Positions 53,878 to 62,132 are shown, counted from the stretch's first letter. The stretch: DNA of 64,000 nt from Sutcliffiella cohnii (GCF_002250055.1 NZ_CP018866.1:4088869-4152868); one strand, 5' to 3'. The notes: generated by a model not told the origin, from the letters alone. Numbers and translations: made by a program.

Positions 53878-54030
53878 TTAATCTTCTGTTGGAATATTAC
53901 CAAATGGTGGTCCGCCAAAAATTCCGACACTACCATTCTCATTATTTTCTAAATTAGGTGTAGCACCTACTGTTATTCCTGCTGATAGTACAAAAAGGCC
54001 CATTGTTAGAATAATTAGTAATTTTTTCAT
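53878..54030 (-). CDS. Secreted quorum-sensing pro-peptide (PapR/Phr-like candidate)
   Basis: 50 aa. MKKLLIILTMGLFVLSAG is a Sec signal peptide. The remaining segment, NLENNENGSVGIFGGPPFG followed by NIPTED, has the size and form of RRNPP pro-peptides such as PapR, whose C-terminal 5-10 residues are re-imported by Opp. ATG 54030 has GGAGGG 8 nt upstream; a longer frame to 54132 is not supported. It is divergent from a PlcR-like regulator and upstream of the RiPP operon. The mature form cannot be fixed from sequence. Confidence 0.8.
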   Translation of the reverse strand: MKKLLIILTMGLFVLSAGITVGATPNLENNENGSVGIFGGPPFGNIPTED

Positions 54031-54100
54031 AGTTATTTCCCTCCAAATTTTGTTTAATCTAGTATAATAATAGTAAAGGTTATAAAAAAAGCGAAACCCA

Positions 54101-54117
54101 TATAACTTTCCTATAGG
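54101..54117. promoter_or_regulatory. Candidate regulator box in the pro-peptide/regulator intergene
   Basis: TATAACTTTCCTATAGG lies between the divergent pro-peptide and regulator genes. A near match, TATACTTTCGTATAGG, lies at 55136-55151 just after the regulator gene and contains the palindrome CTATAC-TTTC-GTATAG. The spacing is like a PlcR-type box. Inference only. Confidence 0.4.
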
Positions 54118-54209
54118 CCAATATACGGTCATTATGGTAACATTTACTACTAATACATAATCTTTTTACAGAAAATAAGAAATTTTTCATATTTTCCGGA
54201 GGTGCTGTT

Positions 54210-55088
54210 GTGATTAGTAATGAAGAATTAGGAGCAATCGTGAAAAAGATTAGAAAAGAAAGGAATATTACGCAGAAAGAACTAGCAAACGGTATTTGTT
54301 GTCAAACGACGATTAGTTATTTAGAAAAAGGGAAGGTTTTCCCTAGCATCGACATTATGTATTACATTGCTGCTAGATTAGGAGTTACGATTGATTACTT
54401 TTTTCGCACATTAGAAGAAGAACAAAACATTTACACGAATAGTACAGTCGCGATGATTGAAAAATTAACGAAAGAGAAAAGGTATGAAGAGGTTTATGAG
54501 TTAACAGCAGCCGAAAGAAAAAATATGAAATATACTATTTTCCCCCATAAATATATTCAATATATTCATTGGCAATATTGGCGATCGGCCCAATACATAG
54601 GTGTAGTTTCATGGGAGAAGTGCGTCGAAGAACTTAACAACTTAACGAACCATCAGAAGAAAGAAATCCCTAAGTTGCAAGATTTGCGCATTAAAAATGT
54701 ATTGGCGAACGTATTAGCAGAGAATAAACAGCATGAAAAGGCAAAGCAAATTTATCAAGAATTACTACAATATGATGTTGATACACAAGAATACAATAAG
54801 TTAAAATTAAAAGTTTTTTATAATTTAACAAGATTATATGTAGAAGATGAAGAATACCATTTGGCAGTTGAAACTGCTCAACAAGGAATTCATTACTCCA
54901 AAAAAGTAGAAGATATGTCCGCCGTCGGTAACCTCTTATTCCAAATTGCATTATGCTATTTTCAACTAAATGAAGATAAGGCACGTACGAAGCAATATTT
55001 TGAACAAGCAAAGTTTTTTTATGAATTTTTAGACCATTCGATACATGTAAAATATGTAGAAACATACTTAGCTCATTTAGAAAATTAA
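54210..55088 (+). CDS. PlcR-like RRNPP transcriptional regulator (HTH plus TPR)
   Basis: 292 aa. Residues 1-65 are an XRE helix-turn-helix (LGAIVKKIRKERNITQKELA, CQTTISYLEKGKVFPSIDIM). The rest is a series of TPR-like helix pairs (AENKQHEKAKQIYQELLQYD, DEEYHLAVETAQQGIHYS, FQLNEDKARTKQYFEQAKFF). This is the PlcR/PrgX/AimR design, which binds a re-imported peptide. GTG 54210 has GGAGGTG 5 nt upstream. It is divergent from the pro-peptide and RiPP operon, its probable targets. Confidence 0.9.
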   Translation: MISNEELGAIVKKIRKERNITQKELANGICCQTTISYLEKGKVFPSIDIMYYIAARLGVTIDYFFRTLEEEQNIYTNSTVAMIEKLTKEKRYEEVYELTAAERKNMKYTIFPHKYIQYIHWQYWRSAQYIGVVSWEKCVEELNNLTNHQKKEIPKLQDLRIKNVLANVLAENKQHEKAKQIYQELLQYDVDTQEYNKLKLKVFYNLTRLYVEDEEYHLAVETAQQGIHYSKKVEDMSAVGNLLFQIALCYFQLNEDKARTKQYFEQAKFFYEFLDHSIHVKYVETYLAHLEN

Positions 55089-55135
55089 CAACATGTCCAT
55101 TTCTTCTTTGCGTAATGTTTATAGGTGAAATATAC

Positions 55136-55151
55136 TATACTTTCGTATAGG
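55136..55151. promoter_or_regulatory. Second candidate regulator box
   Basis: TATACTTTCGTATAGG, 48 bp after the regulator stop, matches the box at 54101-54117 with one substitution and one single-base gap. No plus-strand gene follows it. The rest of 55089-55302 shows no feature. Confidence 0.3.
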
Positions 55152-55302
55152 TATATAGAAGTATAAAAAGGTAATAACTTCCTTACAGTTCGATAGAGTG
55201 GCCTGAGTGATTGTACCCTAGCGTAAAAACTATCTATACTCCAATCTTTCATTTCCATTTTTACATTACGTTAGTTCATCTAATTATTCTCCTATAAAAC
55301 TA

Positions 55303-55336
55303 AAAAACTACCTCTCAACGACAACAGAGGTAGCTA
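55303..55336 (-). terminator. Terminator of the 160-aa gene
   Basis: On the minus strand, GCTACCTC (55327-55334) pairs with GAGGTAGT (55307-55314), followed by TTTTTTAG, 13 bp after the stop. It was duplicated at 37.13 kb with the gene fragment. Confidence 0.8.
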
Positions 55337-55348
55337 ATACAATTTATA

Positions 55349-55831
55349 TCATTCATTCTCACTTATATCTTCCCAAACAATCTCAACCGCCCATTTATTA
55401 GCGAGCTTTTCTAACTCTTCTTCGTATTGAACATATAAAGAATCCGCTTCTTCATATAACGCTTCTATATCAGCTAAATCTCCATTTACCCAAGCTTTGT
55501 CTGCTTCAATTCGCTTACTTATGCTACTGTTATAAATATCGTGCACAGCTTTCAACTTGTTTTTCGATATCCCTTGCCCATACGTTTCTGCGTCAGTTAG
55601 CAATTCCTCCATTTTAGGAATCGAAACCTCTTGTGTAAAAACTAGTAATTCTTCTTCATCTTCTATTGCCCATTCTTGCTCGATAATCTCGTTGTAGCTG
55701 ATTGCAAATTTGTCTGTCTCTTCTAGGTATGTCATCATCGCATCGGAATTTCCATTTATATGTGGTAGGAAAAAGTAACCTACAACTAACAACGGAATAA
55801 TACCTAATAGAGCTTTTAATGGCTTTTTCAT
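55349..55831 (-). CDS. Membrane-anchored hypothetical protein
   Basis: 160 aa. One N-terminal membrane helix (KALLGIIPLLVVGYFFLP) is followed by an acidic, all-helical extracellular domain (EELLVFTQEVSIPKMEELLT, EADSLYVQYEEELEKLANKW) that is probably a helical bundle. No enzyme motif is seen. It is monocistronic and its terminator is shared by duplication with 37.13 kb. Its last 45 codons have a near-identical truncated copy at 37170-37312. Confidence 0.7.
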   Translation of the reverse strand: MKKPLKALLGIIPLLVVGYFFLPHINGNSDAMMTYLEETDKFAISYNEIIEQEWAIEDEEELLVFTQEVSIPKMEELLTDAETYGQGISKNKLKAVHDIYNSSISKRIEADKAWVNGDLADIEALYEEADSLYVQYEEELEKLANKWAVEIVWEDISENE

Positions 55832-55957
55832 TCTATGTAGCTCCCTTTATTAAAAATTGTATTCCCAGGCAGTGATCTAAAATGGAGAAATACAATGCAA
55901 GACATTATACCTGCCTCGATTTTGTTTTCCATTTACATTTCGTCCGTTCCCGTAAAT

Positions 55958-55997
55958 GGTGGGACAAACATCCTGTCCCCCGTCCAACTTCGTCCAC
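55958..55997. repeat. Palindromic repeat, degenerate copy 5
   Basis: GTGGGACAAACATCCTGTCC followed by CCCGTCCAAC and CGTCCACAC is a decayed copy of the GGGACAGGTCCC repeat. It lies in the 534-bp gap 55832-56365, which otherwise holds a hairpin (56238-56274) and copy 6. Confidence 0.65.
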
Positions 55998-56237
55998 ACA
56001 CCCTTCTACAAATTCATTATACGACGATTTTCGCTACTTGTGGATAATTTTTCAAAATAACTTTTATTTTTAAAAAATGACTGTGGATATTTCAAGTTAT
56101 GCACGATTTTTGTTAATAACATTAGAGTAAATCACAGTTTTGTGTGGAAAAGACGAAGGCACTTCCTGTTTGAGATATTTTATATCTTTCGGGGATGTGG
56201 ATATGTAGGAACAGTTTCTGTTTTATAAGTTAATTTG

Positions 56238-56274
56238 GGCCGGTGGAGATATTGGAACTCTACTCTACCGGCCC
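56238..56274. repeat. GC-rich hairpin in the intergenic gap
   Basis: GGGCCGGTGGAG (56238-56249) is inverted at the other arm, CTACCGGCCC (56265-56274), with ATTTAT following. No gene ends close upstream on the plus strand, so its role as a terminator is unclear. Confidence 0.6.
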
Positions 56275-56311
56275 ATTTATACATTTATCATATTTATTTT
56301 CCCATTAAATG

Positions 56312-56341
56312 GTGGGACAAGGGACCTGTCCCTCCGTCCAC
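56312..56341. repeat. Palindromic repeat copy 6
   Basis: GTGGGACAAGGGACCTGTCC with CTCCGTCCAC forms the 30-bp palindrome, followed by GGTGTGTGTCCCGGTGTCCAC. It ends just 3' of the NhaC stop codon. Confidence 0.8.
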
Positions 56342-56365
56342 GGTGTGTGTCCCGGTGTCCACTTA

Positions 56366-57805
56366 TTATGCTTCTACTGGGCGTGGTTTGTTGCTTTTTC
56401 TATCTTTATCTTTACGTTCGGATTCATCGTATTTCGTCATCGTTAATCCTGTTATTCCGTAGAACAAGGATACTAGTGGTGTAATGAGAGCTAAGAAACA
56501 GAACGGAAGATACGCGCCTGTTGCAACGCCTAATGTTGCGGCGGTGTACATTCCACTTCCCGTCCACGGAACGAGTGCTCCACCTTGTGTACCGGTGTCC
56601 TCTAAAATTCTTGAAAGATTTTCTGGCTTTAAATTGAGCTTTTCAAAGACTGGTCTCATTAACGTTCCACCCATAACGGTAGAGAAATAAATGGCACCTC
56701 CGATCGCTAACGTAAAGTAACTCACAAGAATCGTTACGAAAACTAACAAGCCTGTATGTTGAATTTTATATACAAACGAGGCAAGTAGCGCTTCTAAAGC
56801 TCCAGATTCCGCAAGCATTCCACCTAGTCCAAGCGCAAAAATAAATAGCGCAATCAGACCGAGCATACTTGCTAATCCACCACGAACAAGTAAACTATCA
56901 ACTACTTCAATTCCTGTAGTTACACTATAGCCTTCATAAAAAATCGTTAGTGTTTCTGCAAAACCGAATCCTTGGTAAGCAACTGCTACGATGCCACCTA
57001 CAGCAGAAGCAATAAATATAGAAGGAATCGGTGGTTTTTTCCATACTAATAATGTAATTAAAACAACTATTGGAATAAGCGAAACAATTCCTAAGTTAAA
57101 TGTTTCGGACAAATAAGTGGTAAGAGCGCTTACGCTCGTTGCATCTACCGTACTAGCATTATATTGTAACCCCATCACTGTGAAAATAATGGCCGTAATA
57201 ATATACGCTGGAACTGTCGTCCAAAGCATATGCTTAATGTGGGTAAATAGCTCTCCACCTGTAACAGCTGGTGCTAAGTTTGTTGAATCGGATAGAGGCG
57301 ATATTTTATCTCCAAAATACGCACCACTAATAATAGCACCTGCCGTAATTGGAGCTGGAATACCTAGACTTGTTCCGACTCCCATCATCGCAATTCCTGC
57401 CGTACCGATCGTTCCCCATGATGTACCGGTCGACATGGACACTAATGAACAGAATACTAACGTAGTAACTAAAAAATATTGTGGGGACACTGCCTCAATA
57501 CCGTAATAAATTAAAGTAGGTACGGTACCTGACGCAATCCATGCACCGATTAAAATCCCGACGGTTAATAAAATAAGTCCAGGCTGTAACGCCCTTGCCA
57601 TCGATTTCATCATCGACTTCTCTACTTGCTTATAGGAAAAACCTAGTCTCATCATAAATGGAATCATCACAAGCATACTTATAAACATCAGAATTTGAAT
57701 CGGAGCACCAAATACTAACAACCCTACAGAAATAATTGCTATCGCGGAAATTAACATCAATAGTGAATACTTAAACGACGGTTTAATAATCGTATCGGCT
57801 TCCAA
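56366..57805 (-). CDS. nhaC: NhaC-type Na+/H+ antiporter
   Basis: 479 aa with about 11-12 membrane helices. IGAWIASGTVPTLIYYGIEA, SMSTGTSWGTIGTAGIAMMG, GAIISGAYFGDKISPLSDSTNLA and EDTGTQGGALVPWTGSGMY are NhaC-family blocks. It exchanges Na+ (or another ion or organic anion, as MleN does) for H+ across the membrane. TTG at 57805 has GGAG 7 nt upstream. It is monocistronic. The 380 bp upstream (57806-58184) hold a repeat copy and a terminator but no gene. Confidence 0.9.
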   Translation of the reverse strand: MEADTIIKPSFKYSLLMLISAIAIISVGLLVFGAPIQILMFISMLVMIPFMMRLGFSYKQVEKSMMKSMARALQPGLILLTVGILIGAWIASGTVPTLIYYGIEAVSPQYFLVTTLVFCSLVSMSTGTSWGTIGTAGIAMMGVGTSLGIPAPITAGAIISGAYFGDKISPLSDSTNLAPAVTGGELFTHIKHMLWTTVPAYIITAIIFTVMGLQYNASTVDATSVSALTTYLSETFNLGIVSLIPIVVLITLLVWKKPPIPSIFIASAVGGIVAVAYQGFGFAETLTIFYEGYSVTTGIEVVDSLLVRGGLASMLGLIALFIFALGLGGMLAESGALEALLASFVYKIQHTGLLVFVTILVSYFTLAIGGAIYFSTVMGGTLMRPVFEKLNLKPENLSRILEDTGTQGGALVPWTGSGMYTAATLGVATGAYLPFCFLALITPLVSLFYGITGLTMTKYDESERKDKDRKSNKPRPVEA

Positions 57806-58082
57806 CTAACCACTCCTTTAAATTTTTCTAGCCTACAATCATTTAGGATATATTATAGTGAATTAAAGCTCATTATTGTGAATGTACACTGCATGATCCG
57901 TAAGACTTGCGTTTTTCTAAATGATTAAGAGGTATATATTAATGGTAACGGCAAAACTATTTTCTGTAAATTCAGTTAATCCTCCGTATAACGCGATATA
58001 CTCGAACAGAACGGAATTAACCACCCTATATGATGTAAATCTCATACAATCCCTCTCATATAATCCAAAATAATCACCATTA

Positions 58083-58111
58083 TGGACGGAGGGACAGGTC
58101 CCGCGTCCCAC
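58083..58111. repeat. Palindromic repeat copy 7
   Basis: TGGACGGAGGGACAGGTCCC then GCGTCCCAC, followed by the CAAAAACTGGATG tail also seen at 60511. It lies between the NhaC gene and the TasA-like gene terminator. Confidence 0.8.
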
Positions 58112-58147
58112 CAAAAACTGGATGTACGCGAAACAAGGAGAACAAAA

Positions 58148-58176
58148 AAAGGACCGCCATAGCAATCCTTTTTAAT
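58148..58176 (-). terminator. Terminator of the SipW/TasA-like operon
   Basis: On the minus strand, AAAAAGGA (58169-58176) pairs with TCCTTTTT (58148-58155) and continues into TTGTT, 9 bp after the TasA-like stop. Confidence 0.75.
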
Positions 58177-58184
58177 ATAATTTA

Positions 58185-59105
58185 TTAATTTTGGAACCAG
58201 TTGTATAGTGCTTCTGATTCAATAGACAGGTATGGTGATAATGTTGCCGGGAAGTTGACAACGCCCTCAACTGATAAATCAAGTCGGTCCACTCTAGATC
58301 TCCATGCTTGTGTTGGACTAGCATAATATTCATTTTCCGTTACGACTCTGAAATACATAATTCCGTTGTGCAATTCTTCTGTTACAGTTACTTTTCCGAC
58401 TCTCGTTTCAAAGTCTCCATTTCCGTCTCCCATCAGAATTTCTACTACTCTCATTCCATTATCATTCGTGTAGAAAACAACTTCTTTATTTGTCGTCGTT
58501 CTAGTACTACCGTTATGTGTTGCTTTAAATTTCACTTCCCCAGTGTAGTAAGGAGGTCCTTCTGGTTCTGTCGGTTCTTCTTCAGGAGCAACTTGAGTTG
58601 CTACTACTTCAATTTTTACGTTGCCAGATTTACCTTGGAACGCGATATCATTATTGCCATGAGGCCAATCTACCATAACGCGATATTTTTCAACATCTCT
58701 TTCTGGTCTAAATGTCGCCGCATAATCCACTGTTACCCATTCATCATTCATTAAACGTTGTAATGTAAGGTTTAATGGAGATTCGTCATTTACTAACAGT
58801 TCACCAGTTGGGGTTAAACTCACACTATATTCTACTGGAACATTCGTCTCATTCTTATTTATATGAAAAGTATAAGCTTCTAGCGGCTCCATTCCAGGAA
58901 AAAGGTTTCCATCTAAATGAAACTCACCATCTTTTATTGTTTGTCCATCAGCATTTACAACATCAACATTAAACGTTGCTGCAGTTACCACATTGTTTGA
59001 GCTAGTGAAACTTTTACTAAAATAAGCAATAGTTCCAAAAACAGTAACAGCAACAATTAAAAATAACGCAGATAATCCTAATAATAACTTTTTGTTTGTT
59101 AACAT
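58185..59105 (-). CDS. TasA/camelysin-like secreted protein with extra C-terminal domain
   Basis: 306 aa. The SipW-type signal is LLLGLSALFLIVAVTVFGTIA, followed by YFSKSFTSSNNVVTAATFNV, the TasA/camelysin (M73) mature start. The TasA-like domain runs to about residue 195 (LFPGMEPLEAYTFHINKNET). A PEEEPTEPEGPPY linker leads to a beta-rich domain of about 110 residues (ATHNGSTRTTTNKEVVFYTN). It is probably a matrix fibre or surface protein. Third gene of the operon, with its own SinR-like site upstream. Confidence 0.85.
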   Translation of the reverse strand: MLTNKKLLLGLSALFLIVAVTVFGTIAYFSKSFTSSNNVVTAATFNVDVVNADGQTIKDGEFHLDGNLFPGMEPLEAYTFHINKNETNVPVEYSVSLTPTGELLVNDESPLNLTLQRLMNDEWVTVDYAATFRPERDVEKYRVMVDWPHGNNDIAFQGKSGNVKIEVVATQVAPEEEPTEPEGPPYYTGEVKFKATHNGSTRTTTNKEVVFYTNDNGMRVVEILMGDGNGDFETRVGKVTVTEELHNGIMYFRVVTENEYYASPTQAWRSRVDRLDLSVEGVVNFPATLSPYLSIESEALYNWFQN

Positions 59106-59126
59106 ATATTCATCTCCCCCAATACA

Positions 59127-59142
59127 ATTCTTAATAAAGAAC
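59127..59142 (-). promoter_or_regulatory. SinR-like operator upstream of the second TasA-like gene
   Basis: ATTCTT-AATA-AAGAAC, 22 bp upstream of the gene start at 59105, matches the site before sipW in 15 of 16 bases. On the minus strand it contains GTTCTTT, the SinR half-site form GTTCTYT. Confidence 0.6.
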
Positions 59143-59172
59143 GTTCATTTCAAAAAAAATAAATCTCGTGCA

Positions 59173-59694
59173 TTATTTTAAATCTGCCTGTTTGACTATA
59201 AGTTCAAAATCAATTTTCCCCGTTTTTCCTTGAAAGTTAATATCATTGCCGCTATGAAGCCAACTCACTAACACTCTATATGTTTCTACATCACTATTTG
59301 GCGTTATCGGCTTATTGTAATCTTGCTCAACCCATTTCTCCCCTACTAATTTCTCTAACGTAATTAGTATTGGTGAGCGGTGATTTTCTGGGAATAAACC
59401 TCCACTTTTTAAAAAGTTCACGATATACTCTACAGGTACTGACGAATCATTATTGCGCACTTGGAAGCTGTACACTTCTTTGTTAGTTATTCCCGGATAA
59501 AAATCTCCGGCTAAATCAAATTGTGCATCTCCTATCGAAATACCATTTGGTCCAACTGCATCTACTGAAAATGTTGCTGCAGATACAATATTATTCGCAC
59601 TGGTGAAACTTTTAGAAAAATGTGCCACCGTGCTTACTACTACAATCGCAATGAAGCCCATTCCGAATAAACTTAACATCCATTTTTTCTTCAT
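59173..59694 (-). CDS. TasA/camelysin-like secreted protein
   Basis: 173 aa. The signal is MKKKWMLSLFGMGFIAIVVV and the mature start HFSKSFTSANNIVSAATFSV, nearly the same as in the downstream paralogue. DFYPGITNKEVYSFQVRNND and GNDINFQGKTG-like blocks recur in both. It is a probable SipW substrate and matrix fibre component. ATG 59694 has GGGA 9 nt upstream. It is second in the operon, 60 bp after sipW. Confidence 0.85.
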   Translation of the reverse strand: MKKKWMLSLFGMGFIAIVVVSTVAHFSKSFTSANNIVSAATFSVDAVGPNGISIGDAQFDLAGDFYPGITNKEVYSFQVRNNDSSVPVEYIVNFLKSGGLFPENHRSPILITLEKLVGEKWVEQDYNKPITPNSDVETYRVLVSWLHSGNDINFQGKTGKIDFELIVKQADLK

Positions 59695-59754
59695 ACTAAT
59701 CATTCCCTTTATTAAGCTTGTCCTTCTATATACAACCACCCCCTCAAAATTCGT

Positions 59755-60282
59755 TCATCTCTCTTGCGCAATTCTTTTTCGAAAAATTACTCTAGCAAAG
59801 TTAGTAACGATTATAGCTACACCTATAGAAATTAAAACAGCAATAGTATACGGGTTTTTTATGACGTTTAAAATATATCCAGCTTTCGGTACAATAAACA
59901 TCACTTTCCCAACCAATTGCTCTTCTGTTACTAATTCATCATCTATAACATTATTAGCATCACCTTTCGTTTCTAAGGCACTGTTATCAACAATTCTTTC
60001 TACCCTGTGTGTCACAAAGGTTTGACTATTGTTCATACGAAAGGTAACAACATCTTCTTCTAAAACTTTTTCAAAAGGGATTTTTTTGATTATTGTCAAG
60101 TCTCCAACACTAATTTGGGGCTCCATACTTCCAGTAAGCACAATAAGAAAACTAAATCCAAAAATAGACGGCGGCTTATCTTTTTCACGATCTGCCGTAA
60201 CTACTGAAACTAAAACTAATAAACTAGTAATCATAATTAATATCAACATAATATTCCCTAACTTATGCAGGACCTTTTGCAT
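59755..60282 (-). CDS. sipW: ER-type signal peptidase I
   Basis: 175 aa with N- and C-terminal membrane helices. The catalytic Ser is in FLIVLTGSMEPQISVGDL. The general base is His in TFVTHRVERI (ER type) rather than Lys, and ETKGDANNVIDD follows. This is the SipW group, which processes TasA-like proteins. ATG 60282 has GAGGTG 6 nt upstream. It heads a three-gene operon with its two likely substrates. Confidence 0.92.
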   Translation of the reverse strand: MQKVLHKLGNIMLILIMITSLLVLVSVVTADREKDKPPSIFGFSFLIVLTGSMEPQISVGDLTIIKKIPFEKVLEEDVVTFRMNNSQTFVTHRVERIVDNSALETKGDANNVIDDELVTEEQLVGKVMFIVPKAGYILNVIKNPYTIAVLISIGVAIIVTNFARVIFRKRIAQER

Positions 60283-60297
60283 AATTTTCACCTCTTA

Positions 60298-60313
60298 GTT
60301 CTTAATAAAGAAC
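60298..60313 (-). promoter_or_regulatory. SinR-like operator upstream of sipW
   Basis: GTTCTT-AATA-AAGAAC, an inverted repeat of the SinR half-site form, 15 bp upstream of the sipW start. In Bacillus subtilis SinR represses the tapA-sipW-tasA operon through GTTCTYT sites. Confidence 0.65.
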
Positions 60314-60440
60314 AACTTTATACCTAGTATACAGAAATGAATTTTCAAATACAACCCTTTTCGGATGAAGATATTTTAATCTAGACGGATATGACGGCGG
60401 GAGACATGTTTTGTTCTCTACATTTTTTGACAAAAAAAAG

Positions 60441-60555
60441 ATGGACAAGGAAGTGTGTTCCTTCGTCCATCTACTTTAATGTGGACGGAGGGACAGGTTC
60501 CGCGTCCCACCAAAAACTGGATGAACAAAGGACCTGTCCCCCATCCATGTGTCCC
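60441..60555. repeat. Palindromic repeats, compound copy 8
   Basis: Two complete palindromes lie head to tail: ATGGACAAGGAAGTGTGTTC then CTTCGTCCAT (60441-60470), and GTGGACGGAGGGACAGGTTC then CGCGTCCCAC (60481-60510). A partial unit follows, AAAGGACCTGTCCCCCATCC (60527-60546). The last part ends at the stop of the amidase gene. Confidence 0.8.
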
Positions 60556-60561
60556 ACTTCA

Positions 60562-62007
60562 TTAGAAGCCGATTCGACTCCAATTAAATAGAGTGCCCGG
60601 ATCTGTTTTTCGCCCAGGTGCGTATTCGTCGTGACCAATTACATGTTTTCTACTTTTTGAAATCGTTGGATAGCGACTGTAAATATCGTTCAATAAATTG
60701 TTGAGTGATGCATATTGTGCGTCTGTATATCCTATATGAGCAGGATCAATTGAATCATATGGGAAATTCGGTATCATCGAAAGCATTTCTTGTTTCGTGC
60801 CAATTGCCAAAAGTTCAATTCCAATGGAATAATCATTCATTTTGTCCTTGTACGCTGGAAACCCTTTAAGATTCCCCTTTCCCGCATGAAACGCCACACG
60901 GTCTTCCGGAACAAATCTATATACAGCCCCATTTCGATCAATAACGTAATGAGCCGACACTCCGTAACTTGTAAAAAGAGAACGAATATCTTGAATATGA
61001 AACGGATCATTAGGCTTATTAAGACCGTTACTCATAAAATGAACCATAACGTGCGTAACATCTGTAGTTCTTTCTCTAGAATTAGCTGATGGAAGTAACG
61101 AGTCTGTCATGCTAATCCCCGCATTGTAGGAAGTTGGTGGTGTATTGGGTTTGGCAGCGACCGTTTTTACATCTTGTATAGGCTCATCTTTCTCTTTCTC
61201 TGCACTATGACTTTGACCGAACGTTTCTGTCTTAGTTTTCACGTCGTTTTGCTGTTTTTGTTGTGCTGCTTCCTTTTTTAACTTTTCTTCTAATTCACGT
61301 TGTTCTTTTTTTAACTTTTCCTCACGTTCACGCTGTTCTCGTTCCTCTTCCTCTTTCTGTTCGAGCAGATATGTATTTGTTAAAGTGTATAACTTATCAG
61401 TAGTAACTGAAGTATGTAGTTCATTTTTCTTCATTTCATATAAAAAGTTAACAAAGGCAGCACGAGTTACCACCTTATTTTTTTCAAAAGAACTTGCTAA
61501 GGCTTGATCTAAAACATCTTTCATATCATCGTTATACAACAATGCAAAAGTTTCATTAATGGCTTCTATATTTATAGGCTCTTCCATCTTTTCTTTGCTG
61601 CTGAATCCTTGTAACGGAAAGTTGTAATCGTCCACCTTCTCATACAAGTTATCGAGCATATGTTGGTCTAACGGTTCAACTGGAATTTCTTCTAAACCAA
61701 ACGCATCAAAAAATGACAAAACAAATAAAAGGAATTGTCCTTCCGTCAACGGCTCGTCCGGTTTAAATGAACTATCCTCATATCCCTTTATTAAACCATC
61801 GTAGTTTAAAGACAAAATTGCTTCAACGGCCCAATGATTAAAAGCAACATCAACAAAAGGTGTCACTACCTCTACCTCTTCTGATAAAAGTAACTCTTCT
61901 TCATCGACCATCATTTCATCAGGTGCACCCGCATTGGACGCTTGGCAACCTGCTAAAAAAAATAAAAAAATTCCTATAAGGACAAACAATTGAAAATACC
62001 TATTCAT
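60562..62007 (-). CDS. Lipoprotein N-acetylmuramoyl-L-alanine amidase with SLH-like repeat
   Basis: 481 aa. The signal is FVLIGIFLFFLAGCQASN (lipobox Cys21). An SLH-like module follows (FVDVAFNHWAVEAILSLNYD; about 48-100), then a helical region and a charged coiled coil (about 218-250). Residues about 310-481 are an Amidase_2 domain: THVMVHFMS, SAHYVIDRNGAVYRFVPED, AFHAGKGN and KHVIGHDEYAPGRKTDPG (zinc His and Asp/Lys). It cleaves the amide between muramic acid and the peptide stem. Combining a lipid anchor with SLH is unusual. Confidence 0.88.
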   Translation of the reverse strand: MNRYFQLFVLIGIFLFFLAGCQASNAGAPDEMMVDEEELLLSEEVEVVTPFVDVAFNHWAVEAILSLNYDGLIKGYEDSSFKPDEPLTEGQFLLFVLSFFDAFGLEEIPVEPLDQHMLDNLYEKVDDYNFPLQGFSSKEKMEEPINIEAINETFALLYNDDMKDVLDQALASSFEKNKVVTRAAFVNFLYEMKKNELHTSVTTDKLYTLTNTYLLEQKEEEEREQREREEKLKKEQRELEEKLKKEAAQQKQQNDVKTKTETFGQSHSAEKEKDEPIQDVKTVAAKPNTPPTSYNAGISMTDSLLPSANSRERTTDVTHVMVHFMSNGLNKPNDPFHIQDIRSLFTSYGVSAHYVIDRNGAVYRFVPEDRVAFHAGKGNLKGFPAYKDKMNDYSIGIELLAIGTKQEMLSMIPNFPYDSIDPAHIGYTDAQYASLNNLLNDIYSRYPTISKSRKHVIGHDEYAPGRKTDPGTLFNWSRIGF

Positions 62008-62132
62008 TTTAACGCTCCTTCTAAGTTGACTAAAGTAGTAAAGACGAACTAATTAAAATGCACACGAATTCTATTTTATGTCAAACTAAACCACATTTCT
62101 ACTACTTTTTACCTAAAATCAGGATGGAACAT

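Noticed and set aside
38209..55088. Heterocycloanthracin, sactipeptide or plain linear azole (plantazolicin-like) cluster
   Set aside because: The core lacks CxxC-Gly repeats, there is no radical-SAM maturase, and the LanB-N and SpaB_C proteins point to dehydroalanine formation as in thiopeptides.
57917..58165. 82-codon minus-strand frame before the NhaC gene
   Set aside because: It runs through a palindromic repeat, has no RBS and reads like noise.
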